A stretch of DNA of 62,628 nucleotides, taken from positions 1-62,628 of the forward strand of contig CAJTWU010000008.1 of NCBI GenBank assembly GCA_910579975.1, in the 5' to 3' direction. The DNA comes from an uncultured Vampirovibrio sp. Lineage in GTDB: Bacteria > Cyanobacteriota > Vampirovibrionia > Gastranaerophilales > Gastranaerophilaceae. The notes under the pieces were generated by a model. That model made no database searches and had not been told where the DNA came from. It saw only the letters and a program-made list of their open reading frames with translations. Below, in pieces: positions 1 to 8,495 of the stretch. Within the stretch, counting starts at the first letter, position 1; the number at the start of each line of letters is the position of its first letter. The position numbers were made by a program, and so were the translations under genes.

Positions 1-1213
1 GGCAAGAATTAATCCTGTTTAATCTAGTATTAAAGTCCGGACCGCCATTGTCATTATCGTTTGAAACTTCAGGTCCCGCGGCATATTCTCCCGACCAGGC
101 TTGATTTTGTGATTCCCAGCGAACGCTTTCGAAATTGTCTGCTTTACCCCAGTCAGTACCGGCTGTAAAGCCCATTTCTTTATATTCTTGACGATTATCA
201 CATTTCTCACCAATAAATGCTATATCGTGTCTTCCTGTTCTTTGACGGATTTCGTAAAGAATATAAGACATTTGTCCTTTATTAGGCAAATCACCAATTC
301 CACAATATCCATTTCTATCTGTAATATGCTTTGCACTATCAAAGTAAATAGAGTCAAAGCCTAATTCAATAGCCCAAACGCAAGCATCTATAAACGCTTT
401 TTCATGTTGATACCAGTTAAATTCATTTCCTTGAACTCTTAGTTGACCGGCTGAAAGCGGTATTCTAAATCCTGTTTTAAATCCAAGTAGATGAGCTGCA
501 TCATTGAAGGCTTTTACCTGTTCATCATCACCCATTTTGCCGCGCATGCCCTCACTTGTAAGGGTTTGGCTAATTCCTTTGTGTAAATCAACACAATATA
601 GAGAATCGGCATCTTTGTATCCATCACCATAAAATGAAGGATATAATTGAGATAAAATGATACAGTTTGCAAAAGAGTTTGGCGAAGTCGGCATAGCCGG
701 CAATAACTTCATTGTTTGTAGTAATCCTTCTGTAACTTTTCCATTTTCATATTTTGCAATTATACGCGGATTAATTTCTATATAATTTGCTCTTCTTCCC
801 CATTTGTCACCAAAGTTTGGTGATGGTATGAAAGGAGGAATACCAGGATATTGGTTTGCGGGCTTAATGAGTGTGCAAATAGACTGAATTGCTTGTTCTG
901 CAGTCCTTTTTAAAAGTTCAGCCGGATGTGCATTAACCCATTTTTTTATTCCAGCCTGATATAAATGCCCGTGTGTCCATCCATCTTCATAAATAGCATT
1001 TTTTCCTGAAACATGATAAAAAAGTTTTTTTAACGGCTGTTGGTCACCATAGTATCCTTTAAAAGATAATCCCACTTTATTTATTTTGGCAAGCTGATTA
1101 TCATAAACCTCAAATTTATTTTCTTGAGATATTTCTAGAGTTTTTTCTTTTTTCTTAAGAGGAATGCTATTATAATAATTATTTATTTCTATCCCTTTTA
1201 TTGGATTAATCAA
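1..1213 (-). CDS. Alpha-amylase-fold (GH13-like) protein, C-terminus outside window
   Basis: This open frame runs off the left edge; 404 codons are visible. An in-frame TAG lies just upstream, so the only good start is TTG at 1213, preceded by a weak GGTG ribosome site. The protein begins MINPIKGIEINNYY and has LSFKGYYGD near residue 50, a variant of the short F-[KQ]-[ASG] motif of many neighbours. It then shows a TIM-barrel pattern like GH13: a YCVDL strand, a GFKTGFRIPLS strand, GFDSIYFDSAKH (nucleophile-Asp strand), AFIGEKCD (acid/base-Glu strand) and SNDNDNGG (third acid). No signal peptide is visible. It sits 50 nt downstream of era and may share its transcript or use an AT-rich promoter near 1225-1245. 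The fold is fairly clear from motif order; substrate and activity are unknown. Confidence 0.65.
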   Translation of the reverse strand, partial: MINPIKGIEINNYYNSIPLKKKEKTLEISQENKFEVYDNQLAKINKVGLSFKGYYGDQQPLKKLFYHVSGKNAIYEDGWTHGHLYQAGIKKWVNAHPAELLKRTAEQAIQSICTLIKPANQYPGIPPFIPSPNFGDKWGRRANYIEINPRIIAKYENGKVTEGLLQTMKLLPAMPTSPNSFANCIILSQLYPSFYGDGYKDADSLYCVDLHKGISQTLTSEGMRGKMGDDEQVKAFNDAAHLLGFKTGFRIPLSAGQLRVQGNEFNWYQHEKAFIDACVWAIELGFDSIYFDSAKHITDRNGYCGIGDLPNKGQMSYILYEIRQRTGRHDIAFIGEKCDNRQEYKEMGFTAGTDWGKADNFESVRWESQNQAWSGEYAAGPEVSNDNDNGGPDFNTRLNRINSC

Positions 1214-1263
1214 AACGACACCTTTTTTCTACACACACATATATATACTAAAACACGTAAATT

Positions 1264-2160
1264 TTATTTTTTGTCACTTATGTAACCAAAATTTTTCAAA
1301 ACTTTATCTTTTTTTCGCCAATCTTTTTCAATTTTAACTTCAAGAGACAAATACACTTTTTTGTCGACTATTCCTTCCAGTTCAAGCCGGGCTTCTGTAC
1401 CGATTTTTTTGAGTAGAGAGCCGCCTTTTCCTATAAGAATGCCTTTTTGACTTTTTTGTTCGCAATAAATTGTAGCAAAAATCCGGTCAATATCTTCTGT
1501 TTCTTCATACTTGTCAATTGTAATAGCTACAGAATGAGGGATTTCGTCTTGTGTATTTAAAAGAATTTTTTCTCTAACTATTTCCTCTGCGACAGAACGC
1601 ATTGTTTCTTCTGTTACAACATCATCAGGATAAAGTTTTTGACCTTCAGGTATTTTCTTAAAAATATTAGAAATAAGCGTATCTTTGTTACGCCCTGTTT
1701 TTGCTGAAATTCTGATTACAGGAATATTTTCTTCAAAAAGAAGTTTATAAGACATTAAGTTTTCTTCAACTTTTTGCTGATTTTTGATTTTGTCAACTTT
1801 GTTCATAACAAGAATTACAGGGATTTTAGAGCCTTTTAAGAGATTTTCAACAATCCACTTATCACCTTTGCCAGCCGGTTCAGAACCGTCAACAAGAAAA
1901 AGTATTAAATCTGCATCAGGCAATGCAAATTTTGCCTCATCCATTAAAAATTCACCCAGTTTATTTAAAGGTCTATGCACACCAGGAGTATCAACAAAAA
2001 TAATTTGTCCTTGTTCTTCAGTTAATATACCTTTTATACGTTTTCTTGTAGTCTGGGCTTTATCCGTCGTAATTACAATCTTTTGTCCTAAAATTTGGTT
2101 TAAAAGAGTTGATTTACCTACGTTTGGTCTTCCTATAATTGAAACAAATCCGCATTTCAT
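1264..2160 (-). CDS. era: GTPase Era
   Basis: Era is an essential GTPase that binds the 3' end of 16S rRNA and helps assemble the 30S ribosomal subunit. The 298-residue length is normal. The GTPase motifs are all visible: P-loop GRPNVGKS at 10-17, the switch threonines around 36-37, DTPG at 57-60 and NKVD at 120-123. The C-terminal KH domain has the GKGG turn (ILIGKGGSLLKKIG) near residue 235. It starts four bases after the stop of the upstream acidic protein, so the two genes are cotranscribed. The assignment is secure. Confidence 0.97.
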   Translation of the reverse strand: MKCGFVSIIGRPNVGKSTLLNQILGQKIVITTDKAQTTRKRIKGILTEEQGQIIFVDTPGVHRPLNKLGEFLMDEAKFALPDADLILFLVDGSEPAGKGDKWIVENLLKGSKIPVILVMNKVDKIKNQQKVEENLMSYKLLFEENIPVIRISAKTGRNKDTLISNIFKKIPEGQKLYPDDVVTEETMRSVAEEIVREKILLNTQDEIPHSVAITIDKYEETEDIDRIFATIYCEQKSQKGILIGKGGSLLKKIGTEARLELEGIVDKKVYLSLEVKIEKDWRKKDKVLKNFGYISDKK

Positions 2161-2164
2161 ATTT

Positions 2165-4555
2165 TTAAGCCTTCTTTATCTCTGTTAGTGTAGGGTCAAG
2201 AAGCCTTCTTCCAACATTATCAAAATTTATTGAAAATAAGGTTTTTGTGCCATATTTAATCATTTTTTCAACAGTGCCGTTCCCATATTTTGCGTGAACA
2301 ACCATGTCTCCTTGTTCAATCGGATCCGACATAACCATATCTTCTTGCGGAATATCTGCATCATAAACAGGAACTATGGGCGTTTTGGTGTTTTTAGTTT
2401 CCAAAATTTCATCATCAGAGTCATCTTCTAAAGATATTTCTTCCTGTTCTTCAATTGGTTCTAAAAATCCATCTTCCTCTTCTTCTTCAAAACTTTCGGG
2501 AAGTTCCTCAATAGAACCTTCCAGTGAGAGTTCTTCTTCCTCTTCATTATTTAATTCATCAATAAAATCCAAATCAGAATCAGAAATCGAGTCTTCTTTC
2601 ATTGTGGTAAATACTTTATCCACATCTGCAATAATTTGTTTATCTAAATCTTCTTCTGTTAATGGTTCATCATCACCATCTTCTTCTTCAAAGTCTACAA
2701 GAATAGTGTCTTCACCGATTTCAGAAGCATCAAGTTCAACAATTTCATCAAAAGGCTCATCATCTTCTGATAAAGAAATGACTTCGGGTTCTTCATCTGC
2801 TTCTGTGTATTCTTTAAAACCAATAGTATCTGTATCGATATTTAATCTATCAGCAAAAATTTCATCAGTTTCTTCGGTCAAATCAGAAATATCTTCAGGA
2901 ACTTCTATTGTTTGGATTTCATCGATTTCAGTATGGAATTCTTCTTCATCAGCAAAGGTTTCAACGGATTCTGCAAGAAGTTCTTCCTGTTCCTCTGCTT
3001 CGACTATTTCTGTTTTTACATTTGCCTCTTCATTTACCCCTTCATTTACCCCTGTTTCGTCTTCTAATGATAACTCAAGTTCAGTTTCAAAAGCTAATTC
3101 TTCTTGAGGTTCCTCTTCTATTATTTCAGGCTCGACTAACTCTTCAACAGGTTGAAGCTCTTCTTCTTCCTCTTCAAAAAGATTTTCTTCAATAACTGTT
3201 TCTTCTTCAGCTGCAATTTTATTGATTAATTCATCAGCTTTTTGGTCAATTATTTCTTCTGCAAGAATTTCGTTTTGGGTATCTTCCTCAATTTCTTCCG
3301 AAGCATCTTCAATTATTTCAGTTGTTTCTACCGGTTCTTCATCAATAATTTCTTCAAAAACTTCTTCGTTTTCTTCTTCCACAATAGGTTGAGGAATATT
3401 AACAACAGCTTCCAGAGATGAGACAAATGGAATATAATTTGTACCTTCTCCTACAAGAAGATAAGTTTCTTTTGGCATTGAGTTTAAGAATGTTGAATAA
3501 ATCTTGAATAGTTCATTGCTTGTAAATGACGGTTCAATAATAAAGTTATCGAACATTGATTTTATTTCATTAATATACTTAAACTTAGAATGTGTTACAA
3601 ATACAGAAGGAACAAATTCATTTTGTAGTATATTTTTAATATTCTTTTTGTTCAATGAGTTTGAAGCTTCAATAAATACTTGTGTATCTTTTATTTGAGA
3701 ATAAATTGTTTCAAGATATCTGTTCTGAAAAATTGTATCTAGCTTAGATAAATCTATTACAACAGTATTTTCTTCTAATATTTTGTTCAGATTTCGTGCT
3801 TCCTTAGCTGTTGCTGCAAAATATCCTTGTCGAGCAAATTTTGCAAGTTTGTTTTTTAATACAAGAAGCTTGAATACGTGTTGTTTATCAACCATATCGT
3901 CTACAATTGATTTTAAAGCATCAAAAGGCAAGAAGGGCACTGTTTTTGAGTATTCAGACAAATCATTAAATATTTCTTTTATAAGACTCTTACTATCTGA
4001 AGTTGCATCATTTAAGCAGTCTTCATACATAAATTCTAAAGACTCAGTATTAAGAGGAAGTTTAAAGTCTACTCCGGCAACATATTTTTGTCCTTGAATA
4101 ATGCCGAGCATATCAATAATCAGGACTTTACCAAGGTATGCAAATTGTTTTGTGAGGTTTGATATAATTCTGTTATTTGTTTTTGCTGTGTCTACACAGA
4201 TTAACATTTTTTTATCAAAACAGGTTTTATCCATAGGAATATCAATACTGTTGTCAATAAATTTACCGGCAATAATCGGAGTAGAAAATTCTAGAGATTT
4301 GCTAAGAATGTCAAATGTAAATTCAGTTATTTCAGCATTTTGTGATGGCAAACTTTTATCGTAGTTTTTTAAAGTTCCATCGTAGAGAAATAAAATTTTA
4401 GCAAAAGCAATAGTGCCTTCTTCTGTTCTTTTAGTCTGAATGACCTGTACAATATAGCATTTGGCAGTATCGTTAATTTGCAAGAATGATGATAAGGAAA
4501 TCTTTCCTTCTGTTTCAAATTTTATAAAACCGTCTCTTACATCTAAAATTCTCAT
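2165..4555 (-). CDS. Long acidic protein: HerA-like N-terminus, Glu-rich middle, PcrA/UvrD-type Tudor tail
   Basis: This 796-residue protein is not a family I can name. Residues 1 to about 385 look like a small beta-barrel followed by a HerA/DUF87-like ATPase fold, but the P-loop position (CVDTAKTNNR near 124-133) lacks the G-x-x-G-x-G-K signature, so ATPase activity is doubtful. Residues about 390-740 are extremely acidic (runs of Glu and Asp) and probably disordered. The last 50 residues contain GDMVVHAKYGNGTVEKM, which matches the Tudor-like C-terminal domain of PcrA/UvrD helicases (G-D-x-V-x-H-x-x-F-G-x-G-x-V) that contacts RNA polymerase. It is upstream of era with a four-base gap. A role in transcription or DNA transactions is inferred only from the tail. 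Confidence 0.6.
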   Translation of the reverse strand: MRILDVRDGFIKFETEGKISLSSFLQINDTAKCYIVQVIQTKRTEEGTIAFAKILFLYDGTLKNYDKSLPSQNAEITEFTFDILSKSLEFSTPIIAGKFIDNSIDIPMDKTCFDKKMLICVDTAKTNNRIISNLTKQFAYLGKVLIIDMLGIIQGQKYVAGVDFKLPLNTESLEFMYEDCLNDATSDSKSLIKEIFNDLSEYSKTVPFLPFDALKSIVDDMVDKQHVFKLLVLKNKLAKFARQGYFAATAKEARNLNKILEENTVVIDLSKLDTIFQNRYLETIYSQIKDTQVFIEASNSLNKKNIKNILQNEFVPSVFVTHSKFKYINEIKSMFDNFIIEPSFTSNELFKIYSTFLNSMPKETYLLVGEGTNYIPFVSSLEAVVNIPQPIVEEENEEVFEEIIDEEPVETTEIIEDASEEIEEDTQNEILAEEIIDQKADELINKIAAEEETVIEENLFEEEEEELQPVEELVEPEIIEEEPQEELAFETELELSLEDETGVNEGVNEEANVKTEIVEAEEQEELLAESVETFADEEEFHTEIDEIQTIEVPEDISDLTEETDEIFADRLNIDTDTIGFKEYTEADEEPEVISLSEDDEPFDEIVELDASEIGEDTILVDFEEEDGDDEPLTEEDLDKQIIADVDKVFTTMKEDSISDSDLDFIDELNNEEEEELSLEGSIEELPESFEEEEEDGFLEPIEEQEEISLEDDSDDEILETKNTKTPIVPVYDADIPQEDMVMSDPIEQGDMVVHAKYGNGTVEKMIKYGTKTLFSINFDNVGRRLLDPTLTEIKKA

Positions 4556-4662
4556 TATAAAACCTCTGCTATAGATAATATCATGAACATGTTTTATTAA
4601 TTAATTTTGTTTACATAAATTTATGATTGAACTATTTAACCCTTTGTGATTAAATACCAACT

Positions 4663-5871
4663 ATGAGAGAAGTTAAATTAAAAAACGGCATAAATGCCTG
4701 TATTAAAAGAAATGAAGATACACCAAGAACAGCTTTGTCAATGAATTTTTCAATAGTTGAACCTGAAAAATTTGCCGGACAATATATTCTAATGAACCGG
4801 CTTTTGATGAAAGGTACTGAAAAATACTCGTCTGAAGAATTATCATCTTTATTGGATGAAAATGCTATTGAGTTGTTTACGGAGATGAAATATGACTACT
4901 TAAGATTTAGGTTTGTATCTTTAAACGAAGATTTCGAATTTGCTTTATCAATTCTATCCGACATTATTCAAAATTCTACTTTTGAAGAATTTGAAAAAGA
5001 GAAAGTTAAACTTAAAGGTGAAATGTTTGCTGAATTAGACTCAGCACGGGTAAAGGTTTTGGATTTGTTTTCTAAAACAATGTTTAAGAACCATTTCTAT
5101 GGACACACTTTTACTGTAATTCTTGATGAAATTGATAAGGTAACTCTGGATGATGTTAAATCTGCCTATAAGAACATTTTAGAAAATTCTAAAAAAACGC
5201 TTACTTTAGTTGGTGATATAGATTTTGACAATGCAGAAACTCTTTTAAATGAAAAGCTCGGGTGTTTGCCTTCTCCGTTCGAAAAAGAGTCCGAAATACC
5301 GGATGTTTCACCGCTTAAACAAGAGTATGCAGAACTTATAAAATCTGATGCTCAACAAGCGCAAATTATTCAAGGATGGCTTGTCCCGGCAATTGGCAGC
5401 GAAGATTATCCTAAACTTATGCTTTTGAATATAATACTTGGAGCCAGCGGATTATCTTCAAGATTATTTTTGGAACTCAGAGAGAAAAAAGGACTTGCTT
5501 ATACTGTTAGAACTTCTTATGAAAATCATTTAAAAGGAGCTGTATTTAGTATATATATCGGTACAGAGCCTTCTAATATTCAAACTTCCATTGAAGGATT
5601 TAAAATTGAAATTGAAAAAATTAAAAATGAACTTATTTCAGAAGAAGAATTGCATAATGCAAAAAATAATATTATAGGAAAACAGCAGTTCTTGACTGAA
5701 ACTAATTCACAACAGGCAAATTTGATGGCATATTATTCAATTTCAGGCAAACCTTATGAGTATCAAAAGCAAGTAATAGAAGCTATTAGAAAAATTACAC
5801 CTGAAGAGTTAAAAGAATGTGCAAATAAATACTTTACAGATGATTATGTATTAGCAGTATTAAAACCATAG
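4663..5871 (+). CDS. M16 family protein lacking the zinc-binding motif
   Basis: The 402-residue protein has the two-lobed M16B layout (processing-peptidase / PqqF-like), but the catalytic H-x-x-E-H is absent. In the aligned stretch GQYILMNRLLMKGT (39-52) the three key positions are Ile42, Asn45 and Arg46. The second lobe keeps the REKKGLAY motif near 270, the R/Y pair that in heterodimeric M16B enzymes marks the non-catalytic subunit. It is therefore likely the inactive half of a pair whose active partner is not in this window, or a scaffold. The first ATG at 4663 fits homology, though its ribosome site is weak. The next gene starts seven bases after the stop, so an operon is likely. Confidence 0.85.
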   Translation: MREVKLKNGINACIKRNEDTPRTALSMNFSIVEPEKFAGQYILMNRLLMKGTEKYSSEELSSLLDENAIELFTEMKYDYLRFRFVSLNEDFEFALSILSDIIQNSTFEEFEKEKVKLKGEMFAELDSARVKVLDLFSKTMFKNHFYGHTFTVILDEIDKVTLDDVKSAYKNILENSKKTLTLVGDIDFDNAETLLNEKLGCLPSPFEKESEIPDVSPLKQEYAELIKSDAQQAQIIQGWLVPAIGSEDYPKLMLLNIILGASGLSSRLFLELREKKGLAYTVRTSYENHLKGAVFSIYIGTEPSNIQTSIEGFKIEIEKIKNELISEEELHNAKNNIIGKQQFLTETNSQQANLMAYYSISGKPYEYQKQVIEAIRKITPEELKECANKYFTDDYVLAVLKP

Positions 5872-5878
5872 GTAAAAG

Positions 5879-6451
5879 ATGGATATTGAAATCTTTGGTA
5901 ATCTGAATAATCCTAATGTTCTTGTAATTGGAGTTTTTCATGGAGATGAACCTCAAGGCAATTGGCTTATTAGAAAGTATTTTTCAGAAAATCCAAAAAC
6001 AAAATTAGCTCTTATTCCTTGTTTGAATAAATCTTTAACCAGAGTTAATTCTAATGGTGTTGATTTAAACAGAAATTTTCCTACTAAGAACTGGAAATTG
6101 ACTGAAAGAAATGAGTTTTTTGGCGGAGAAAAACCTGCTAGTGAAGAAGAAACAAGGTTTATAATTAATACTGTTGAAAAATTCACTCCTGATATAATCT
6201 TAACTTTGCATGCACCATTTAAGGTTGTAAATTATGATGGCGATGGAAAGAATATTGCTGAAGAAATTTCAGATATAATTGGGTATCCTGTTGAGGCAAA
6301 TATAGGGTATCCTACTCCGGGAAGCTTTGGTACATGGGCGGGAGTTGAAAAAGGTATACCTACTATAACTCTTGAATTAGATGAAGAGGTCAATGTAGAA
6401 GAATTGGAAAAACCTGTATTTAGAATATTTAGAATGTTGGAAGAAAAATGA
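5879..6451 (+). CDS. M14-like zinc carboxypeptidase / murein peptide amidase-like protein
   Basis: A compact 190-residue protein with all landmarks of the M14 carboxypeptidase / MpaA / succinylglutamate-desuccinylase fold. The zinc ligands are His21 and Glu24 (GVFHGDEP) and His111 (LTLHAP). The substrate-carboxylate motif is NRNFP at 64-68, and the general-base Glu is Glu166 (TITLELDEE). MpaA removes diaminopimelate from murein tripeptides; a role in peptidoglycan recycling is plausible here because uppS, the lipid-carrier synthase, overlaps its stop codon. No signal peptide, so it should be cytoplasmic. The substrate is inferred from family only. Confidence 0.8.
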   Translation: MDIEIFGNLNNPNVLVIGVFHGDEPQGNWLIRKYFSENPKTKLALIPCLNKSLTRVNSNGVDLNRNFPTKNWKLTERNEFFGGEKPASEEETRFIINTVEKFTPDIILTLHAPFKVVNYDGDGKNIAEEISDIIGYPVEANIGYPTPGSFGTWAGVEKGIPTITLELDEEVNVEELEKPVFRIFRMLEEK

Positions 6452-7131
6452 TAGAACACGATATAAAACACATAGCTATAATTATGGACGGTAATCGCCG
6501 TTGGGCAAAAGAGAAAAATTTACCATCTGCTGTTGGTCATAAAAAAGGTGTTGATGCACTTAAAGCGGCTATGAGAGCTTGTGATGATTTTGGGATAAAA
6601 TACCTTACGGTATATGCTTTTTCTACAGAAAATTGGAATAGAAAACCGGAAGAAGTTAATTTCTTGATGGATTTATTAGGGCAAACACTCAAAAATGAGC
6701 TGAAAGAAATGCATGAGAATAACGTAGTAATCTCTTTTATAGGAGATATTTCACAACTAAGCACAAAGTTACAAAATATTCTTGCAAATGCAGTAGAAAC
6801 AACTAAAAATAATACAGGAGTTAATCTTCAAATTGCCTTTAATTACGGCTCACGTGCTGAAATAGTTAAAGCTGTTAAAGAAATTGTTGCTTCAGGAGAA
6901 AAAGAAATAACAGAAGAAACTATCGCGAGACATCTTTATACTTCTAATATTCCTGATCCGGATTTATTAATCAGAACAGGCGGAGAAATGAGAGTGTCCA
7001 ATTATCTTTTATGGCAGATTGCTTATTCTGAATTTATTGTGCTTAAAAAATATTGGCCTGAATTTGATAAAGAAACTCTTGAAGAATGTATAAAAGAGTT
7101 CAATCGACGCAATAGACGCTTTGGATATTAA
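6448..7131 (+). CDS. uppS: Isoprenyl transferase (undecaprenyl diphosphate synthase)
   Basis: Cis-prenyltransferase that elongates farnesyl diphosphate with isopentenyl diphosphate to make the C55 lipid carrier for peptidoglycan and LPS. Residues 8-20 (HIAIIMDGNRRWA) hold the catalytic Asp14. STENW and the C-terminal DLLIRTGGEMRVSNYLLWQ substrate-binding signature are intact. The 227-residue length is normal. The ATG overlaps the preceding stop by four bases (ATGA), showing translational coupling. The assignment is secure. Confidence 0.97.
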   Translation: MIEHDIKHIAIIMDGNRRWAKEKNLPSAVGHKKGVDALKAAMRACDDFGIKYLTVYAFSTENWNRKPEEVNFLMDLLGQTLKNELKEMHENNVVISFIGDISQLSTKLQNILANAVETTKNNTGVNLQIAFNYGSRAEIVKAVKEIVASGEKEITEETIARHLYTSNIPDPDLLIRTGGEMRVSNYLLWQIAYSEFIVLKKYWPEFDKETLEECIKEFNRRNRRFGY

Positions 7132-7159
7132 AATAATGTAAGGATTTTCTGTTTTCCCG

Positions 7160-7180
7160 TTTTTTTATACTATACTTTAG
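7160..7180 (+). promoter_or_regulatory. Probable lpxA promoter (-10 region)
   Basis: TATACT at 7167-7172, followed by a second overlapping TATACT, lies about 40 bases before the lpxA ATG in a T-rich stretch. No good -35 box is seen. It argues for the ATG at 7210 rather than the in-frame GTG at 7180, which would lie at the transcription start. Confidence 0.4.
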
Positions 7181-7209
7181 TGGTAGATAATTTTAAACGG
7201 AGAAATAGA

Positions 7210-8043
7210 ATGACAAATTCATCAGTTTTAGAAAAAAACTTAATCCATCCTTCAGCTGTAATTCACCCGACTGCTGAAATTGCAGAAGGTGTTACAATCG
7301 GTCCTAATGTTGTAATTGGAGAAGGTGTAAAAATAGGTAAGGGTACAAGAATTATTGCTAATGCTTATATTGAGTTCACAGAAATTGGTGAAAACTGTAC
7401 AATTTCTCCATTCTCAACAATAGGTTCTGAACCACAGGATTTGGGCTATAAAGGTGAACCTACAAAAGTTGTTATTGGAAACGAAACTATTATTAAAGAG
7501 AATGTTACTATTCATAGAGGAGCCGCTTGCGGTGATTTTACTACAAGAATTGGTAATAAATGTTTATTGATGGTAGGTTCTCATATCGCACACAATTGCG
7601 TGCTTGCAGATCAAGTTATTCTTGCAAATCTTGTTACTCTGGGCGGGCATGTTCATGTTGGTTTTGGAGCTTTTGTTGGTGGTATGAGTGTCTTCCACCA
7701 AAATATCAGAATTGGTGATATGGCTATTATTAGCGGTTTTTCAGCTTCTCGTCAGGATATTCTTCCTTACTCAAAAGGTGAAGGCAGACCTCCTGTTCCA
7801 AGAGGGTTAAATGTTATTGCTATGAAACGCCGCGGTGTTTCTCAAGAAGTAAGAACAGCAACAAACGAAGCTTTCAAACTATTGATTTCTGAAGAATATA
7901 ATACAACTCAGGCTATCGAAAAAATTAAAGCTGAAATTCCTATGAATGAATATATTGAAAAGATGATTGATTTTATCCAATCTTCTAAAAGGGGAGTTCT
8001 TCTAAAATCGCATAAAGCCGGTCATCAATCTTTGGAAGACTAA
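7210..8043 (+). CDS. lpxA: UDP-N-acetylglucosamine O-acyltransferase
   Basis: First enzyme of lipid A synthesis: it transfers a hydroxyacyl chain from ACP to UDP-GlcNAc. The protein is a left-handed beta-helix of hexapeptide repeats (I-G-x-N-x-x-I pattern from residue 12 to about 190) with a helical tail. The catalytic His falls at exactly residue 125 (GSHIAHNC), as in E. coli LpxA, when the ATG at 7210 is used; an ACGGAG ribosome site precedes it. The gene is monocistronic here, not beside fabZ or lpxB. Its presence implies an outer membrane with lipid A. Confidence 0.95.
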   Translation: MTNSSVLEKNLIHPSAVIHPTAEIAEGVTIGPNVVIGEGVKIGKGTRIIANAYIEFTEIGENCTISPFSTIGSEPQDLGYKGEPTKVVIGNETIIKENVTIHRGAACGDFTTRIGNKCLLMVGSHIAHNCVLADQVILANLVTLGGHVHVGFGAFVGGMSVFHQNIRIGDMAIISGFSASRQDILPYSKGEGRPPVPRGLNVIAMKRRGVSQEVRTATNEAFKLLISEEYNTTQAIEKIKAEIPMNEYIEKMIDFIQSSKRGVLLKSHKAGHQSLED

Positions 8044-8055
8044 ACAGTTTATGAT

Positions 8056-8138
8056 AAAGGGTATTAAATACAATTAATATCCTTTCTTTATGCTTGCTTC
8101 GACCTTGTTTCGGTATAAATAAGGTCGAAGTTCTTTTC
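8056..8138 (+). terminator. Tandem hairpins, lpxA terminator
   Basis: A weak imperfect hairpin (AAAGG..CCTTT, 8056-8085) is followed by a strong one: a ten-base perfect stem CTTCGACCTT (8097-8106) pairing with AAGGTCGAAG (8121-8130), then the T-rich tail TTCTTTTCC. This is a typical intrinsic terminator. Confidence 0.8.
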
Positions 8139-8192
8139 CTTAGCCGTTTTGCAGAATATTAACTTTTGTAAACTTGAATTTTATTTAAAGTG

Positions 8193-8222
8193 TTGACATC
8201 AAATTTTTATGCGCAATAATAT
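8193..8222 (+). promoter_or_regulatory. Sigma-70-type promoter of a short transcription unit
   Basis: A perfect TTGACA (8193-8198) is followed after 18 bases by TAATAT (8217-8222). Transcription would start near 8230 and meet the terminator at 8363, with no credible reading frame between. Confidence 0.6.
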
Positions 8223-8229
8223 AAATACA

Positions 8230-8363
8230 CACTTTAAGTGTAGCCGAAACACTAAATAGTAATAACCCCAAAAATCATATAAACTCCTAGATAATAAACA
8301 CTAAAAAAGACCATTAGGATGCAGAAAACAAACCCACTCGACACACACCGGGTGGTTTTTTTT
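8230..8363 (+). ncRNA. Candidate small RNA of about 130 nt upstream of fabI
   Basis: The stretch is bounded by a good promoter and an intrinsic terminator and carries no start codon with a ribosome site. It begins with the palindrome CACTTTAAGTG and a small GTGT/ACAC hairpin, has an A-rich unpaired middle, and ends in a terminator hairpin with an ACACACAC loop. fabI has its own promoter after it, so the unit looks independent. I do not recognise it as 6S, tmRNA, RNase P or SRP RNA. It could instead be an attenuated fabI leader. Confidence 0.4.
8329..8363 (+). terminator. Terminator of the candidate small RNA
   Basis: AAACC-(bulged C)-ACTCG pairs with CGGGTGGTTT around an ACACACAC loop, followed by eight T residues (8356-8363). 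Confidence 0.75.
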
Positions 8364-8433
8364 CGTATTATGCGCGCCCGAATAATCCGATACAAGCTTG
8401 TAGCAAAAGATGAGTTGAGATGACTAGGCGTGG

Positions 8434-8462
8434 TTGCATGTTTTGTTTGTTCTTGATATTAT
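8434..8462 (+). promoter_or_regulatory. fabI promoter
   Basis: TTGCAT (8434-8439), a 17-base spacer and TATTAT (8457-8462). Transcription would start near 8469, giving a short leader containing the AGAGGAG ribosome site before the ATG at 8496. Confidence 0.6.
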
Positions 8463-8495
8463 TAACTCGTATAGACATAGAGAGGAGTTTTAACT

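Noticed and set aside
2376..3107. Long Ser-rich plus-strand frame of 243 codons
   Set aside because: It is the antisense of the Glu/Asp-rich region of the acidic protein (GAA/GAT read backwards as TTC/ATC); no ribosome site and composition unlike a protein.
8329..8363. Loop ACTCGACACACAC resembling the cyanobacterial Yfr1 motif
   Set aside because: The match is partial and it lies within a terminator hairpin, not in a single-stranded link between hairpins as in Yfr1.
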